A stretch of 64,000 nucleotides of DNA from Thermocrinis jamiesonii (lineage in GTDB: Bacteria > Aquificota > Aquificia > Aquificales > Aquificaceae), in contig NZ_JNIE01000006.1 of NCBI RefSeq assembly GCF_000702425.1, forward strand, positions 32,313 through 96,312. Reading direction: 5' to 3'. This document shows, piece after piece, positions 26,976 to 35,451 of the stretch (the stretch's first letter is position 1; every line of letters begins with the position of its first letter). The notes under the pieces were generated by a model, which saw only the letters and a program-made list of their open reading frames with translations, ran no database searches and had not been told where the DNA came from. The position numbers and the translations under genes were made by a program.

Positions 26976-27318
26976 TGGTGGAGGCGGAGGGAATCGAACC
27001 CTCGTCCGAGGATAGCCCGGCTATTAGGGCTTCTACAGGCTTAGCCAGTGTTTGTCTTTAATGGCTGTTCGCCCACTGGCAGGCAAAACAGCCACAAGGC
27101 AGGTAAGTTTCGGAAGGAGAGCCCTGCCAACCCTTCCTTCCTACACCCCTGTCTATGAACCCAACCGGTCAGCCAGAGGCACACCAACCGGCGAGCCGCT
27201 GCCTTTTCTTAGGCAGCGAGGGCCAGTTCAGCTTCGGGAAGTGTTTTGATCGGCTGTTAAGGTTGCCACCCTGCCTGCTTCCCTAAGCCTGCTATCCCCG
27301 TCGAAACCATTCGCCCCC
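26976..27318 (-). ncRNA. ssrA: Transfer-messenger RNA (tmRNA)
   Basis: Rescues stalled ribosomes by trans-translation. On the minus strand the 5' end GGGGGCGAATGGTTTCGACG and the 3' end with the T-arm GGTTCGATTCCC and acceptor CGCCTCC-A-CCA (CCA encoded) pair into a 7-bp acceptor stem with one G-U. The reading frame ends TLPEAELALAA followed by TAA (27209-27244), closely matching the Aquifex tag ending PEAELALAA. The last tag codons and stop overlap the start of a pseudoknot stem (GCAGC/GCTGC). About 343 nt. It lies between mtnA and frdB and is transcribed from its own promoter. Confidence 0.95.
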
Positions 27319-27336
27319 TTAAAGGATATATATTTA

Positions 27337-27365
27337 AATATATCCCATAGCCAAATCTCTGACAA
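27337..27365 (-). promoter_or_regulatory. tmRNA promoter
   Basis: Minus strand: TTGTCA (27360-27365) and TATATT (27337-27342) separated by exactly 17 bp, ending 18 bp before the mature 5' end of tmRNA. This is the clearest sigma-70-type promoter in the window. Confidence 0.7.
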
Positions 27366-27384
27366 TAGCCTATTTTATTTTTCT

Positions 27385-28062
27385 ATGCAGTTAAAACTTA
27401 GAATAAGAAGGCATAAAGAGGGTAAATCGTGGTATGACAGCTTTTCTGTGCCTTACGAAGAAGGTATGACCTTTCTGTCCGCTTTGCAAAAGATAAAGGA
27501 AACTCAAGATGAGACGCTTACTTTTAGACATTTTTGTAGGGCTGGTATATGTGGAACCTGCGCCATATACATAAATGGCTTTCCCAAACTTGCGTGCAAA
27601 GAGCAGGTTTTACCTTACCTTTTGGACGGAGAGGAAATTACGATTGAGCCTTTAAAGAACCTTAGGGTAATCAAGGACCTGGTGGTGGATCATGAAGTTA
27701 TCCCAAAGAAGATGAAAGAGCTCTCCCTTTGGATTTCAGAAAACAAGGAGAATATAAACATAGACCCAGAGGTTAGCAAATACATAGAAAGTTCCGCTGA
27801 TTGCATCCTCTGTGGTGCATGTCACTCTTACTGCCCTCAAATTTTGGAAGAAGATTACGCAGGTCCTTTGTTCTTTGCTAAGCTTTATAGATTTTCTGTG
27901 GATCCAAGAGAAGGTAAAAAACAACTTAGGAAGCTTCAAGCACTTTCTGGAAGGCTTTATCACTGCCTTTCCTGTAATAAGTGCAACAACGTTTGTCCAA
28001 AGGAAGTGGAACCCGCAACTCTTATAAGAAAGCTAATGCTTATGGATGTGGATAGTGCTTAG
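27385..28062 (+). CDS. frdB: Fumarate reductase / succinate dehydrogenase iron-sulfur subunit
   Basis: Electron-transfer subunit (225 aa) between the flavoprotein and the membrane or soluble partner. [2Fe-2S] motif CRAGICGTC with a later C (residues about 52-74), then a ferredoxin-like pair CILCGACHSYCP and CLSCNKCNNVCP that would bind the [4Fe-4S] and [3Fe-4S]/[4Fe-4S] clusters. The second motif has all cysteines, unlike the Ser/Val variants in some SdhB. In an autotroph with the reductive TCA cycle it would work as fumarate reductase; direction cannot be read from sequence. The flavoprotein gene is not adjacent. It overlaps flgA by 17 bp. Confidence 0.9.
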   Translation: MQLKLRIRRHKEGKSWYDSFSVPYEEGMTFLSALQKIKETQDETLTFRHFCRAGICGTCAIYINGFPKLACKEQVLPYLLDGEEITIEPLKNLRVIKDLVVDHEVIPKKMKELSLWISENKENINIDPEVSKYIESSADCILCGACHSYCPQILEEDYAGPLFFAKLYRFSVDPREGKKQLRKLQALSGRLYHCLSCNKCNNVCPKEVEPATLIRKLMLMDVDSA

Positions 28063-28690
28063 CATATTCTTGGCGTTATCCCTTTGCTTTTCTTGGACAG
28101 AAGAAGAGCTTAAGGATCTTGTGGAGAATACGGTAAAGGAAAGGTTTGGGGATAGCGTAAGGGTTGAAAGAATAAAGATTCTTGATTGGAAAGGTAGTCT
28201 GGATGGGACTCCAAAGGTAGAGCTGGATATGGAGTACGGAAGAGCAAGAGCTTTGGCTTACATTGATTTTGGACAGAAAAGGTTGAGTGCCATATTAGAG
28301 GTTTATTGGAAGGCAAAGTTTTTTGTAGCAAAGCAAGATATACCAAAAGGAACAGTATTATCTGAAAAGCTTTTTGCGGAAGAGGAAAGATGGCTAAGAA
28401 GTATTCCCAACGATTTTAGGTTAAACGAGGAAGAGTTGGAAAGGTATCAGGCAAGCATTCACATACCAAAAGGTTCCATTCTCAGAAGGTCTATAATTAA
28501 GCCTTTGCCTGCGGTAAAAAGAGGGGATGTGGTAAAGCTTGTACTTCGCAGTGGGAATTTAGAGATAACAACCTACTGCACCGCATTAGATGGTGGAGAG
28601 GTGGGTAAAACGGTGAGGGTTAAAACCCAAAGCGGAAAGATCGTGAGGGGGAAAATAATAGACTTAGGCGTTGTGGAGCTTTTGGAGTAA
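28046..28690 (+). CDS. flgA: Flagellar P-ring assembly chaperone FlgA
   Basis: Periplasmic chaperone for FlgI P-ring formation. A signal peptide (residues 1-16, ending LCFS) is followed by an SAF domain (FFVAKQDIPKGTVLSEKLF, about residues 92-110) and the C-terminal FlgA block RSGNLEITTYCTALDGGEVGKTVRVKTQSGK shortened as seen at positions about 172-202. Length 214 aa is normal. Placed after frdB with a 17-bp overlap, away from flgH-flgI (56466), so flagellar genes are scattered in this genome. Confidence 0.87.
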   Translation: MWIVLSIFLALSLCFSWTEEELKDLVENTVKERFGDSVRVERIKILDWKGSLDGTPKVELDMEYGRARALAYIDFGQKRLSAILEVYWKAKFFVAKQDIPKGTVLSEKLFAEEERWLRSIPNDFRLNEEELERYQASIHIPKGSILRRSIIKPLPAVKRGDVVKLVLRSGNLEITTYCTALDGGEVGKTVRVKTQSGKIVRGKIIDLGVVELLE

Positions 28691-28711
28691 AGGTATAATA
28701 ATAGATCAGCT

Positions 28712-29269
28712 GTGCTTAGAATTTTTATAGGTTTTTTTACCACTAAGAGTATTCAAGAGCATGTGGAGAAAATAAAGGAGCAAGCGGATGACTTTATAAA
28801 GGGCAAATGGGTAGAACCTCAGAATTATCACATGACTTTTTACTTTATAGGGGAAGTGCCAGAGGAAAAGATTATGGATATAGCAAAGGCTGTTCAAGAG
28901 GTGTCGCAGAGACACAAGGCAATAAAGGTAAAGTATAGGTCCTTGGGTGTGTTTCCGAATTTAGATAGAGCAAGGGTGCTTTGGATCGGAATTGAAGAAG
29001 GCGGGAATAAACTAAAAGCCTTAGCAAAGGATATTTACCATACCAACAGAAAGCTAAGTATAAAAAGCGACAGCAAACCCTTCTATCCTCATGTAACCAT
29101 CTGCAGAATAAAAGAATACGATAGAAAAAAGCTGAAAACTTTTTTGAAAAAATACGAAAACACAAACTTTGGCGAAGATACTGTGGATAGGATATCCATT
29201 ATAAGGAGTTCCTTAACTTCCGTAGGACCCATATACTCTGTTTTGGAGGAGTTTTATCTCAATGGATAG
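28712..29269 (+). CDS. thpR: RNA 2',3'-cyclic phosphodiesterase (2H family)
   Basis: LigT/ThpR-type enzyme, which opens 2',3'-cyclic phosphates on RNA (also described as 2'-5' RNA ligase). Both HxTx motifs of the 2H fold are present: HMTF (about residues 40-43) and HVTI (about 127-130). Length 185 aa is normal. Start is GTG; TATAAT lies 12 bases upstream (28694-28699), so it may begin a new transcript. It overlaps purM by 8 bp. Confidence 0.9.
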   Translation: MLRIFIGFFTTKSIQEHVEKIKEQADDFIKGKWVEPQNYHMTFYFIGEVPEEKIMDIAKAVQEVSQRHKAIKVKYRSLGVFPNLDRARVLWIGIEEGGNKLKALAKDIYHTNRKLSIKSDSKPFYPHVTICRIKEYDRKKLKTFLKKYENTNFGEDTVDRISIIRSSLTSVGPIYSVLEEFYLNG

Positions 29270-30269
29270 GCTAACTTACAAACAGGCGGGTGTGGATATA
29301 GAAAAAGCGGAGAGTTTTGTAGAATTTATAAAGGATAAAACTAAGGAGCTTAAAACCCAAGCCATTCTGTTTGGCAGTTTTGCCAGCGGAGTTTTGCTGG
29401 AAGGATACAAAAAGCCCGTGATTATGATGACTGCTGATGGTGTAGGCACAAAGCTAAAGGTTGCCCAACAGATGAACGTCCATCATACGGTAGGTATAGA
29501 CCTTGTGGCGATGAATGTAAACGATCTTATAACCTCCGGCGCAAAGCCATTAGGATTTATGGACTACATAGCGACAGGAAAGTTAAATCTGGATGTGCTC
29601 AAAAAAGTTATGGAAGGTATAATAGAAGGTTGTAAGCTTTCTGAAATGCCTCTTGTGGGAGGAGAGACCGCAGAGATGCCTGATTTTTATCCAGAGGGGG
29701 TTTATGACCTTGCGGGCTTTTGTGTAGGGGTATGCGAAGAGGATGAACTGATAACAGGAAAGAATATAAAACCGGGGGATGTCTTAATTGGACTACCTTC
29801 TTCTGGCTTTCACAGTAATGGATATTCCCTTTTGAGAAAGGTTTTGGAGCTAAAAAGGATTGATTATGAGACGTATTTAGAAGAGTTTAACAAAACGGTG
29901 GGAGAGATCCTCCTTGAGCCAACGCGTATATACTGGAAGGAAGTTAAAGCTTTGCTTGAGAAAGGCATTCAAGTAAAGGGGATGGCTCACATAACTGGTG
30001 GTGGAATACCGGGCAATGTGGTTAGGATCCTTCCGGAGGGAACAAAGGCGGTTGTAGAAGAAAAAAGCATCCCAATGAATCCCATCTTCCATTGGATTCA
30101 AAAGCTTGGTAATATAGAAAAACAAGAAATGTTTAGGGTGTTTAACATGGGAGTTGGTTTTGTTCTTATCACTGATCAGACAAATGCTGAAAAGGTTCTA
30201 TCTGAAATACCCGATGCTTTTATCTTTGGTTTTGTGAAATCCGGAGAAAGGAGTGTAGAAATTGCGTAA
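29262..30269 (+). CDS. purM: Phosphoribosylformylglycinamidine cyclo-ligase
   Basis: AIR synthetase, step five of purine synthesis. It begins TYKQAGVDIEKAESFV, has the ATP-binding/metal block MMTADGVGTKLKVA (about 55-68), GIDLVAMNVNDLITSGAKP, PLVGGETAEMPDFY and the C-terminal MAHITGGGIPGNVVRILP. Length 335 aa is normal. Overlaps thpR by 8 bp upstream and bamA by 8 bp downstream. No other pur genes besides purA (47103) are in the window. Confidence 0.95.
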   Translation: MDRLTYKQAGVDIEKAESFVEFIKDKTKELKTQAILFGSFASGVLLEGYKKPVIMMTADGVGTKLKVAQQMNVHHTVGIDLVAMNVNDLITSGAKPLGFMDYIATGKLNLDVLKKVMEGIIEGCKLSEMPLVGGETAEMPDFYPEGVYDLAGFCVGVCEEDELITGKNIKPGDVLIGLPSSGFHSNGYSLLRKVLELKRIDYETYLEEFNKTVGEILLEPTRIYWKEVKALLEKGIQVKGMAHITGGGIPGNVVRILPEGTKAVVEEKSIPMNPIFHWIQKLGNIEKQEMFRVFNMGVGFVLITDQTNAEKVLSEIPDAFIFGFVKSGERSVEIA

Positions 30270-32586
30270 GCTAACGTCGGCACTTTTGCTTAGCTTTGGT
30301 TTGCTTTATGCACAGACGATAGAAAGGATAGAGATAGAAGGTGCTCAGTATGTGCCAGAAGAGATCATAAGGGGATTGCTAAGAGCAAAAGAAGGTTTTT
30401 CTTACGATCCATCAGCTATAAGGGAGGATATAAGGCGCCTTTACAGAACTGGTTTCTTTGACCGCATAGAAGTAGAAGAAGAAAGGGTTGGAGACAAGGT
30501 TGTCCTCATTTATAAGGTAAAGGACCTGCCAGTGATATACAAGATAGAGTTTGTGGGCAACAGAAAGATAAAAGCGGACGAGTTGGAAAAAAGGATAGGA
30601 ATAGAGACTGAAGTGGGAAAGATAGACATAGAAGAGATAACAAGAGACTACACTTCTTCACCTGCCATAGAAGAAAAGGTTGAAGTGCAAAGGAGGTTAA
30701 AGCTCGGGAGAGTATTAAGCAGGGAAGAGATGGAGGTCATAAAGAGTAGAATAATCCAAGCTTATCAGAAGGAAGGCTATACAAACGTGCAGGTCTCTTA
30801 TGAGCTTGTGCCCAAAAAAGGTGCGTCAAAGCTGGTTTATAAGATAGTGGAAGGAGAGCCAGAATATGTAAGCGATATTGAAATAAAGGGGAACAAAAGC
30901 TTTAAAAGAAGTAAGCTTTTAGGTTTTATGCAGACAAAACCACCAAGTCTTTTAGCCCTTAGGCTCAGACCTCCGTTCAGCGAAGAGGTTTTGAAAGAAG
31001 ACCTCAAAAAAATAGAAGAATTTTACAGGTCGGAAGGGTTTTTGGAAGTGCAAACTTCTTACGATGTAAAAAAGGAAAACAACAAATACAAGGTGGTAAT
31101 ACAAATAACGGAAGGGAAAAGGTACAAGCTAAGGGGTGTAAAAATAGAAGGGAATACCTATTTTTCCGAGAGGGAACTTTTAGGCAATGCTTTGAAGAAA
31201 AATAGGGGCGGTTTTTACAAAAGTGCTGTGGTAGAGAGTGTGCTAAGAAACATAAAGACTAAATACTCACAAATAGGCTTTTTGAATGTTAGCTTTGATA
31301 AACAGGAACAGGTGGATAGAGAAAAGGGGGAAGTATTTGTACTTATAAGGATTTACGAAGGAGAACCTGTGTATGCGGGAAGAATAGAGGTAAAGGGTAA
31401 CTACGAAACAAGGGATTATGTGATAAGAAGGGAGCTAAAAATCCAAGAGGGTGACCTTATAAACCAAAGAGAGTTAGAAAGGTCAAGGACGAGAATATTC
31501 AACTTAGGATACTATCAGGACGTGGAAATAAACCTGTCTCCGTCCGAAAAGAATAAGTGGGACATAGAAACAAAAATAAGGGAAAGATTTACTGGACAGT
31601 TTTCCGTAGGGCTTGGATACAATCAGGTAAGCGGGGTGTCTGGGTTTCTATCCATCAGAAAGGGCAACTTCTTAGGCACGGGTGATATTGCGGGATTTTC
31701 TATGTCCTTTGGGAGCAAAATAAAGGACAATTCCCTTTCCTACACCAAAAAGTGGTTTTTAAACCAACCATTGGACCTAAGCGGTTTTCTATACGACAGA
31801 AGATTGGAATACACCACATACACCGTTTCAAGGACAGGTATAGACCTGATACTTTCAAGGGAGCTAAGCGAATATTGGAAGATAAGCGGGGGAATTAGCG
31901 CACAGGTTGTGAAATATTCTGATATTTCTCCGGATGCGTCACCCATAATACGTCAGGAGGAGGGCACAAGGCAATCCCGAAAGCTAATCTTTGGCATTTC
32001 AAGGGATACAAGGGATAATTATCTTTTCCCAACAAAAGGCTCACTAACAGAGATTGGATACACAGTTGCCTTACCCTTTGCGGGAGGCACAGAAAGATTT
32101 AACAAGATAACCCTATCCCATCAAACATTCTTCCAAGACACTCTCTTTGATACAGGTTTCGTCTTCAACTTCAGAAGTTCCTTAGGTGTGGTTGAACCTT
32201 ACGGAGGAAAAACCATACCCTTGGATGAGAGGTTCTTTGTGGGCGGAGACTTTACAATCAGGGGTTACAAATACGGATACGCTGGCCCTTTGGACCCAAA
32301 CATACTGGAACCCATAGGATCAAAGAAACAGTTTATACTGTCCGTAGAAGCAAACTATCCCTTGTATAAAACCATACTCTACGGTTCTGTGTTTTACGAT
32401 ACGGGTCTTGGATTTAATGAGTTAAAGGAACTAAAGGCGGAAAACTTAAGGGGAGGATACGGCATAGGTATAAGATTCATAACTCCTTTTGCTCCGATTA
32501 AACTTGATTGGGCTTTTAAAACAAAGAGGGTACCCGGGGACACATCCAAAAGCAGAATTCACTTCGTCTTAGGCTTTTTCTTCTGA
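30262..32586 (+). CDS. bamA: Outer-membrane protein assembly factor BamA
   Basis: Central component of the BAM complex that inserts beta-barrel proteins in the outer membrane. Signal peptide 1-17 (ending LLYAQ), five POTRA units over about residues 18-430, and a 16-strand barrel with the conserved loop-6 motif IRGYKYG inside FFVGGDFTIRGYKYGYAGP (VRGF/Y in most homologues). The protein ends LGFFF with a C-terminal aromatic. 774 aa. POTRA 2 contains an insertion-like stretch (YTSSPAIEEKVEVQRRLKLG). Start is TTG with AAGGAG upstream, overlapping purM by 8 bp. It ends two bases from the convergent FMN-binding gene. Confidence 0.92.
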   Translation: MRKLTSALLLSFGLLYAQTIERIEIEGAQYVPEEIIRGLLRAKEGFSYDPSAIREDIRRLYRTGFFDRIEVEEERVGDKVVLIYKVKDLPVIYKIEFVGNRKIKADELEKRIGIETEVGKIDIEEITRDYTSSPAIEEKVEVQRRLKLGRVLSREEMEVIKSRIIQAYQKEGYTNVQVSYELVPKKGASKLVYKIVEGEPEYVSDIEIKGNKSFKRSKLLGFMQTKPPSLLALRLRPPFSEEVLKEDLKKIEEFYRSEGFLEVQTSYDVKKENNKYKVVIQITEGKRYKLRGVKIEGNTYFSERELLGNALKKNRGGFYKSAVVESVLRNIKTKYSQIGFLNVSFDKQEQVDREKGEVFVLIRIYEGEPVYAGRIEVKGNYETRDYVIRRELKIQEGDLINQRELERSRTRIFNLGYYQDVEINLSPSEKNKWDIETKIRERFTGQFSVGLGYNQVSGVSGFLSIRKGNFLGTGDIAGFSMSFGSKIKDNSLSYTKKWFLNQPLDLSGFLYDRRLEYTTYTVSRTGIDLILSRELSEYWKISGGISAQVVKYSDISPDASPIIRQEEGTRQSRKLIFGISRDTRDNYLFPTKGSLTEIGYTVALPFAGGTERFNKITLSHQTFFQDTLFDTGFVFNFRSSLGVVEPYGGKTIPLDERFFVGGDFTIRGYKYGYAGPLDPNILEPIGSKKQFILSVEANYPLYKTILYGSVFYDTGLGFNELKELKAENLRGGYGIGIRFITPFAPIKLDWAFKTKRVPGDTSKSRIHFVLGFFF

Positions 32587-32588
32587 GG

Positions 32589-33023
32589 CTATCTTCTTAG
32601 GGCAGATAAAACCAACTCGTCCAACTCCGAAGCTTCTACTAAATTACCCGTATGGGCAAAGGGTATGGGTCCCAATACTGTTCCCCCGGGAAATAGGGTG
32701 TTTTCTACCTTTTCCAAGGATAGTTCAAAAACTGAAACAGGAAACTTCACCTCTTCTATCCTTTCCAATACCATTTTTGCCCTTCCATATAAGGCAAGGG
32801 CTGTGTTTGTGTTAAATACCATCAAAGATGCCTTTCCGGTTTCCGCTATATTCTTTGCACTTTTTGCATTTGAACTTAGGGCAAATCTTAAAGTTCTTTC
32901 ATCTACAGGATGGACCCATGTAATAAACGCAAGGTGGATGTTTCCATCTCTATCTACGGTACCAAGCACTACTGGAAAAACTCCAAGGTTTTTCATAGTA
33001 TCTATTAATTCCTTCGGTATCAT
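32589..33023 (-). CDS. Pyridoxamine 5'-phosphate oxidase-like FMN-binding protein
   Basis: A 144-aa split-barrel flavin-binding protein: VVLGTVDRDGNIHLAFITWVH (residues about 18-37, first strand and turn), RFALSSNAKSAKNI and a central VFNTNTALALYGRA. The pattern matches the PNPOx-like family used for F420/FMN/heme binding. The partner and reaction are unknown. Ends two bases from the bamA stop (convergent). Upstream is the CDP-alcohol phosphatidyltransferase gene after five bases, so they share a transcript. Confidence 0.75.
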   Translation of the reverse strand: MIPKELIDTMKNLGVFPVVLGTVDRDGNIHLAFITWVHPVDERTLRFALSSNAKSAKNIAETGKASLMVFNTNTALALYGRAKMVLERIEEVKFPVSVFELSLEKVENTLFPGGTVLGPIPFAHTGNLVEASELDELVLSALRR

Positions 33024-33027
33024 CCTT

Positions 33028-33603
33028 CTACCTCCTTGAAATTTTCATAAAAGTATAAACCCTTTGAAGTAAAGTTATTGAAGAACCTATAACGAGCAAC
33101 ACTATGGCTAAAAAAATCTCCTCAAAAAGGATACCAATCAGAAGGACTATCCACCTCTCAGTTCTCTCAAAGAGTCCTACTTTCAGCTCGTAACCCAAAC
33201 CCTCAGCCCTTGCCCTTGCATAGCTCACCCCAAAAGAAAGAACTATTGCCATAATTGAAAGAAAGGTCAAAATTCTATCCTGCGAAGAAAGGGCTATGGC
33301 GACAAAAGGCATGGCGTCAGAAAATCTATCCGTCAAAGAATCAATAAAGGCACCAAAGGAACTATCGTATTTCCCTTTCCTTGCTACCGCACCATCCAAA
33401 GCATCGCAAAGAGCACCAATCAATAAGAAAAAAAAACTTAGAAGGTAACTTTTCAAAAACAGCAGGTAAGAGCCAACGCATACAAAGACTAAACCTAAAA
33501 CGGTTAATAGGTTGGGATGGACCTTAAGCTTTGCTATTGTGTCTATAAGTGGTGCAAGCCCCTTTTCAAAGTAAGGTTTTAGTTCCCTTGTTAAATAGCT
33601 CAT
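33028..33603 (-). CDS. CDP-alcohol phosphatidyltransferase family protein
   Basis: Phospholipid head-group transferase with several membrane helices (191 aa). The family motif D-x2-D-G-x2-A-R-x8-G-x3-D-x3-D is complete: D67, D70, G71, A74, R75, G84, D88, D92. The product could be PgsA-like (phosphatidylglycerophosphate) or a phosphatidylinositol-phosphate type enzyme; the sequence does not decide. I set the start at the ATG at 33603 (MSYLTRELKPY); the open frame runs further upstream but only through the tRNA-Ser gene. Confidence 0.82.
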   Translation of the reverse strand: MSYLTRELKPYFEKGLAPLIDTIAKLKVHPNLLTVLGLVFVCVGSYLLFLKSYLLSFFFLLIGALCDALDGAVARKGKYDSSFGAFIDSLTDRFSDAMPFVAIALSSQDRILTFLSIMAIVLSFGVSYARARAEGLGYELKVGLFERTERWIVLLIGILFEEIFLAIVLLVIGSSITLLQRVYTFMKISRR

Positions 33604-33617
33604 GATTGAACCTTTTA

Positions 33618-33705
33618 CGGCGAGGGAGGGATTCGAACCCCCGGTGGGCTGTAAACCCACAGCGATTTTCGAGACCGCCCCGTTCGGCCACTCCGGCACC
33701 TCGCC
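33618..33705 (-). tRNA. tRNA-Ser (CGA)
   Basis: Minus strand, 88 nt. Acceptor GGCGAGG pairs with CCTCGCC, discriminator G, CCA not encoded. The anticodon arm GCGGT-CTCGAAA-ATCGC gives anticodon CGA (codon UCG). A long variable arm (GTGGGTTTACAGCCCAC) identifies a class II tRNA. T-arm GGGGGTTCGAATCCCTC. Confidence 0.95.
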
Positions 33706-33714
33706 TATCGGGAT

Positions 33715-33720
33715 ATTATA
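33715..33720 (-). promoter_or_regulatory. -10 box of tRNA-Ser
   Basis: TATAAT on the minus strand, ending nine bases before the mature 5' end of tRNA-Ser. A -35 box is not clear; the upstream DNA is AT-rich. The divergent fur gene begins 53 bp away. Confidence 0.6.
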
Positions 33721-33772
33721 AACCAAAAATAGTTGCGAATTATTCTTAAATGCTTTATATTATTAGCTTACT

Positions 33773-34204
33773 ATGATGTTGGATTATAAAGAAAGGTTGG
33801 AAGATTTTGTTAGAGCTTGTAAGGAAAAAGGTTTAAAGATAACTCCCCAAAGGTTGGCGGTTTATGAGATCCTCCTAAGGAGGAAAGACCATCCTACGGT
33901 GGAAGAGATATACGAAGAAGTTAAAGAAATTTACCCTTTTGTTTCTTTGGCTACGGTTTATAGGACGGTAGAAACTTTGGAAGAGATGGGCTTTATAAGG
34001 AAAGTAGCCTACTGGGGAAATTCGATAAGATACGATGCAAACATTCAGGAACATGATCACCTTGTTTGTATTATATGTGGGTCTATAACAGACATGAAAA
34101 TAGACGCAGGTTGCAAAGTGCCCAAAGAGGTAGAAGGTTTTAAAGTGCATTCCCATTCACTTTACATTTACGGAGTGTGTCCTTCATGTCAGAAGAAGGA
34201 TTGA
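33773..34204 (+). CDS. Fur family metal/peroxide-responsive repressor
   Basis: DNA-binding regulator of 143 aa. Winged helix with ITPQRLAVYEILL (residues about 23-35) and SLATVYRTVETLEEMGFI (recognition region), then a dimerisation domain with HDHLVCIICG and VCPSCQ (two CxxC, structural zinc) and HSHSLYIYG. This matches Fur/PerR; subtype cannot be settled. It could control iron genes such as the encapsulin or ferritin-like protein, but that is inference. Its 3' end overlaps the dehydratase gene by 19 bp. Confidence 0.88.
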   Translation: MMLDYKERLEDFVRACKEKGLKITPQRLAVYEILLRRKDHPTVEEIYEEVKEIYPFVSLATVYRTVETLEEMGFIRKVAYWGNSIRYDANIQEHDHLVCIICGSITDMKIDAGCKVPKEVEGFKVHSHSLYIYGVCPSCQKKD

Positions 34205-34494
34205 AAAGCTTTAGCCCTGAAGAGGTCCTTGAAAGAATAAAAGAAGAACTTCCACAATGGTCATATAAAGATGGTTACATTGTTAGAGAGATAAACACCA
34301 AAAACTGGAAGGAAACTGTAATGCTTTTCAACGCTATAGCCTATCTTGCGGAAAGTTTGTGGCACCACCCTGATGTGGAACTTGGCTTTAAAAGGTTAAA
34401 AATAAAGCTAAAGACCCACGAGGCGGATGCTATCACAGAAAAGGACTTTAAACTTGCAAACTTGATTGAAAAGCTTATAAGCTTAACTTTCTAG
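34186..34494 (+). CDS. Pterin-4a-carbinolamine dehydratase family protein
   Basis: Small cofactor-recycling protein (102 aa) that dehydrates 4a-hydroxytetrahydropterin, also linked to molybdopterin metabolism in some bacteria. The active-site motif is in AESLWHHPDVELGFKRLKIK with the HHP triad (about residues 60-62), followed by the KL-T-H-x-A block LKTHEADAITEKD. I use the ATG at 34186; a GTG three codons earlier is possible. It overlaps fur by 19 bp and the convergent methyltransferase by 20 bp. No phenylalanine hydroxylase is visible. Confidence 0.85.
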   Translation: MSEEGLKSFSPEEVLERIKEELPQWSYKDGYIVREINTKNWKETVMLFNAIAYLAESLWHHPDVELGFKRLKIKLKTHEADAITEKDFKLANLIEKLISLTF

Positions 34495-35122
34495 CTTTTA
34501 TGCAAAAAAAGCCTCCCTCTTTCCAAAAACCTTCTCTGATTTCTTTATTTTTTAATGGCTCTTGGTCTTGGGGTTCCTCAAAGAGGGTGGTGTATATTTT
34601 TTCAATTCTGAAGTGGGTTTGGTTTAGCATGTAGGAGAGTTCTCCAAAGGAGTAAAACCTTGCGTGGGAGTAAATGGGATGCCCTTTCTTTGCCTTTTCT
34701 CTGTAAAAGTTCGCCCAAGGGCTTTCTGAAAGAACAAGCCCAAGCACCAAGCTTCCATCCCTTTTTAAAACCCTCCAAGCTTCTTCAAAGGCACGCAAAG
34801 GCTTTTGAAAAAAGCATACAGAAACTACCATGAGAACCAAGTCAAAGCTTAAGCTTTTGAAGGGCAAAGCCTCTGCCCTTCCGAGAATCCCAACAATGCC
34901 TCTCCGCTTTGCCAACCTCAGAAGCTCTATTGAAGGGTCCAAGCCATAGGGAACTCCAAGGGCCTTGGCAAACCTACCACTTCCTACCCCCACCTCAAGG
35001 GATGAGGAAAAAGGATCTAAAACTCTTTCAATACAAGATAGCTCAAGCTTAAAGGCACTGCTTCCGAAGGGTTTTTCATACCAAAGATCGTAGTTCTTAG
35101 CGTATTGGTCAAACACTTCCAT
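34475..35122 (-). CDS. Class I SAM-dependent methyltransferase
   Basis: A 215-aa methyltransferase of the UbiE/type-11 group. Motif I SSLEVGVGSGRFAKALG (about residues 39-55), the acidic motif YGLDPSIELLRLAKRR, and PFKSLSFDLVLMVVSVCFF in the motif II/post region are clear. The substrate is unknown. It overlaps the dehydratase gene by 20 bp (convergent) and is divergent from tRNA-Asp. A perfect 14-bp palindrome (AAGCTTATAAGCTT) lies at its 3' end. Confidence 0.8.
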   Translation of the reverse strand: MEVFDQYAKNYDLWYEKPFGSSAFKLELSCIERVLDPFSSSLEVGVGSGRFAKALGVPYGLDPSIELLRLAKRRGIVGILGRAEALPFKSLSFDLVLMVVSVCFFQKPLRAFEEAWRVLKRDGSLVLGLVLSESPWANFYREKAKKGHPIYSHARFYSFGELSYMLNQTHFRIEKIYTTLFEEPQDQEPLKNKEIREGFWKEGGFFCIKARKLSL

Positions 35123-35134
35123 CTGTGTTATAAT
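35105..35134 (+). promoter_or_regulatory. tRNA-Asp promoter
   Basis: TTGGTC (35105-35110) and TATAAT (35129-35134) are separated by 18 bp, and the -10 ends ten bases before the mature tRNA. It overlaps the first codons of the divergent methyltransferase gene. Confidence 0.65.
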
Positions 35135-35144
35135 ATAAACTTGA

Positions 35145-35222
35145 GGAGCCGTAGTTCAGCCAGGTCAGAACGCCGGCCTGTCAAGCCGGAGGTCGCGGGT
35201 TCAAGTCCCGTCGGCTCCGCCA
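35145..35222 (+). tRNA. tRNA-Asp (GTC)
   Basis: 78 nt including an encoded CCA. Acceptor GGAGCCG pairs with CGGCTCC, discriminator G73 as required for Asp. Anticodon arm CCGGC-CTGTCAA-GCCGG gives GTC. T-arm CGGGTTCAAGTCCCG. Confidence 0.96.
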
Positions 35223-35223
35223 C

Positions 35224-35451
35224 TTACTTTCTAAACAACCAAAACACAAGGTTGAGGATAAGGGTAAGAATAAGACTTATCAACAGTGATGTAATGATAG
35301 GAAAGTAAAATGTAAAGCCATCCTTCTTAAACACTATATCTCCCGGTAGCTTTCCAAAGCCAAAGGGTGCCTTTTCAAATAGGATGAAAATCAGTCCAAA
35401 GATTATCAACAATGTTCCCAACAAAATAAAGAGCTTTCCCACATCCATCAT
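35224..35451 (-). CDS. DUF2905 family small membrane protein
   Basis: A 75-aa protein with two membrane helices (about 7-27 and 48-70) joined by the family signature KAPFGFGKLPGDI, known from many bacteria as DUF2905, with no function assigned. It overlaps the start side of flhB's 3' end by 4 bp, on the same strand, so is cotranscribed with the flagellar export genes. Its 3' end abuts the tRNA-Asp CCA. Confidence 0.85.
   Translation of the reverse strand: MMDVGKLFILLGTLLIIFGLIFILFEKAPFGFGKLPGDIVFKKDGFTFYFPIITSLLISLILTLILNLVFWLFRK

Noticed and set aside
27052..27249. Plus-strand open frame of 65 codons
   Set aside because: It lies entirely within the tmRNA gene on the opposite strand, whose 5' and 3' ends and tag frame are clear.
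33604..33726. 41-codon N-terminal extension of the CDP-alcohol phosphatidyltransferase
   Set aside because: The extension reads through the tRNA-Ser gene; the ATG at 33603 gives a normal N-terminus.
34471..34484. 14-bp perfect palindrome AAGCTTATAAGCTT
   Set aside because: It is inside two coding ends, AT-rich and without a T run; likely chance or codon-driven.
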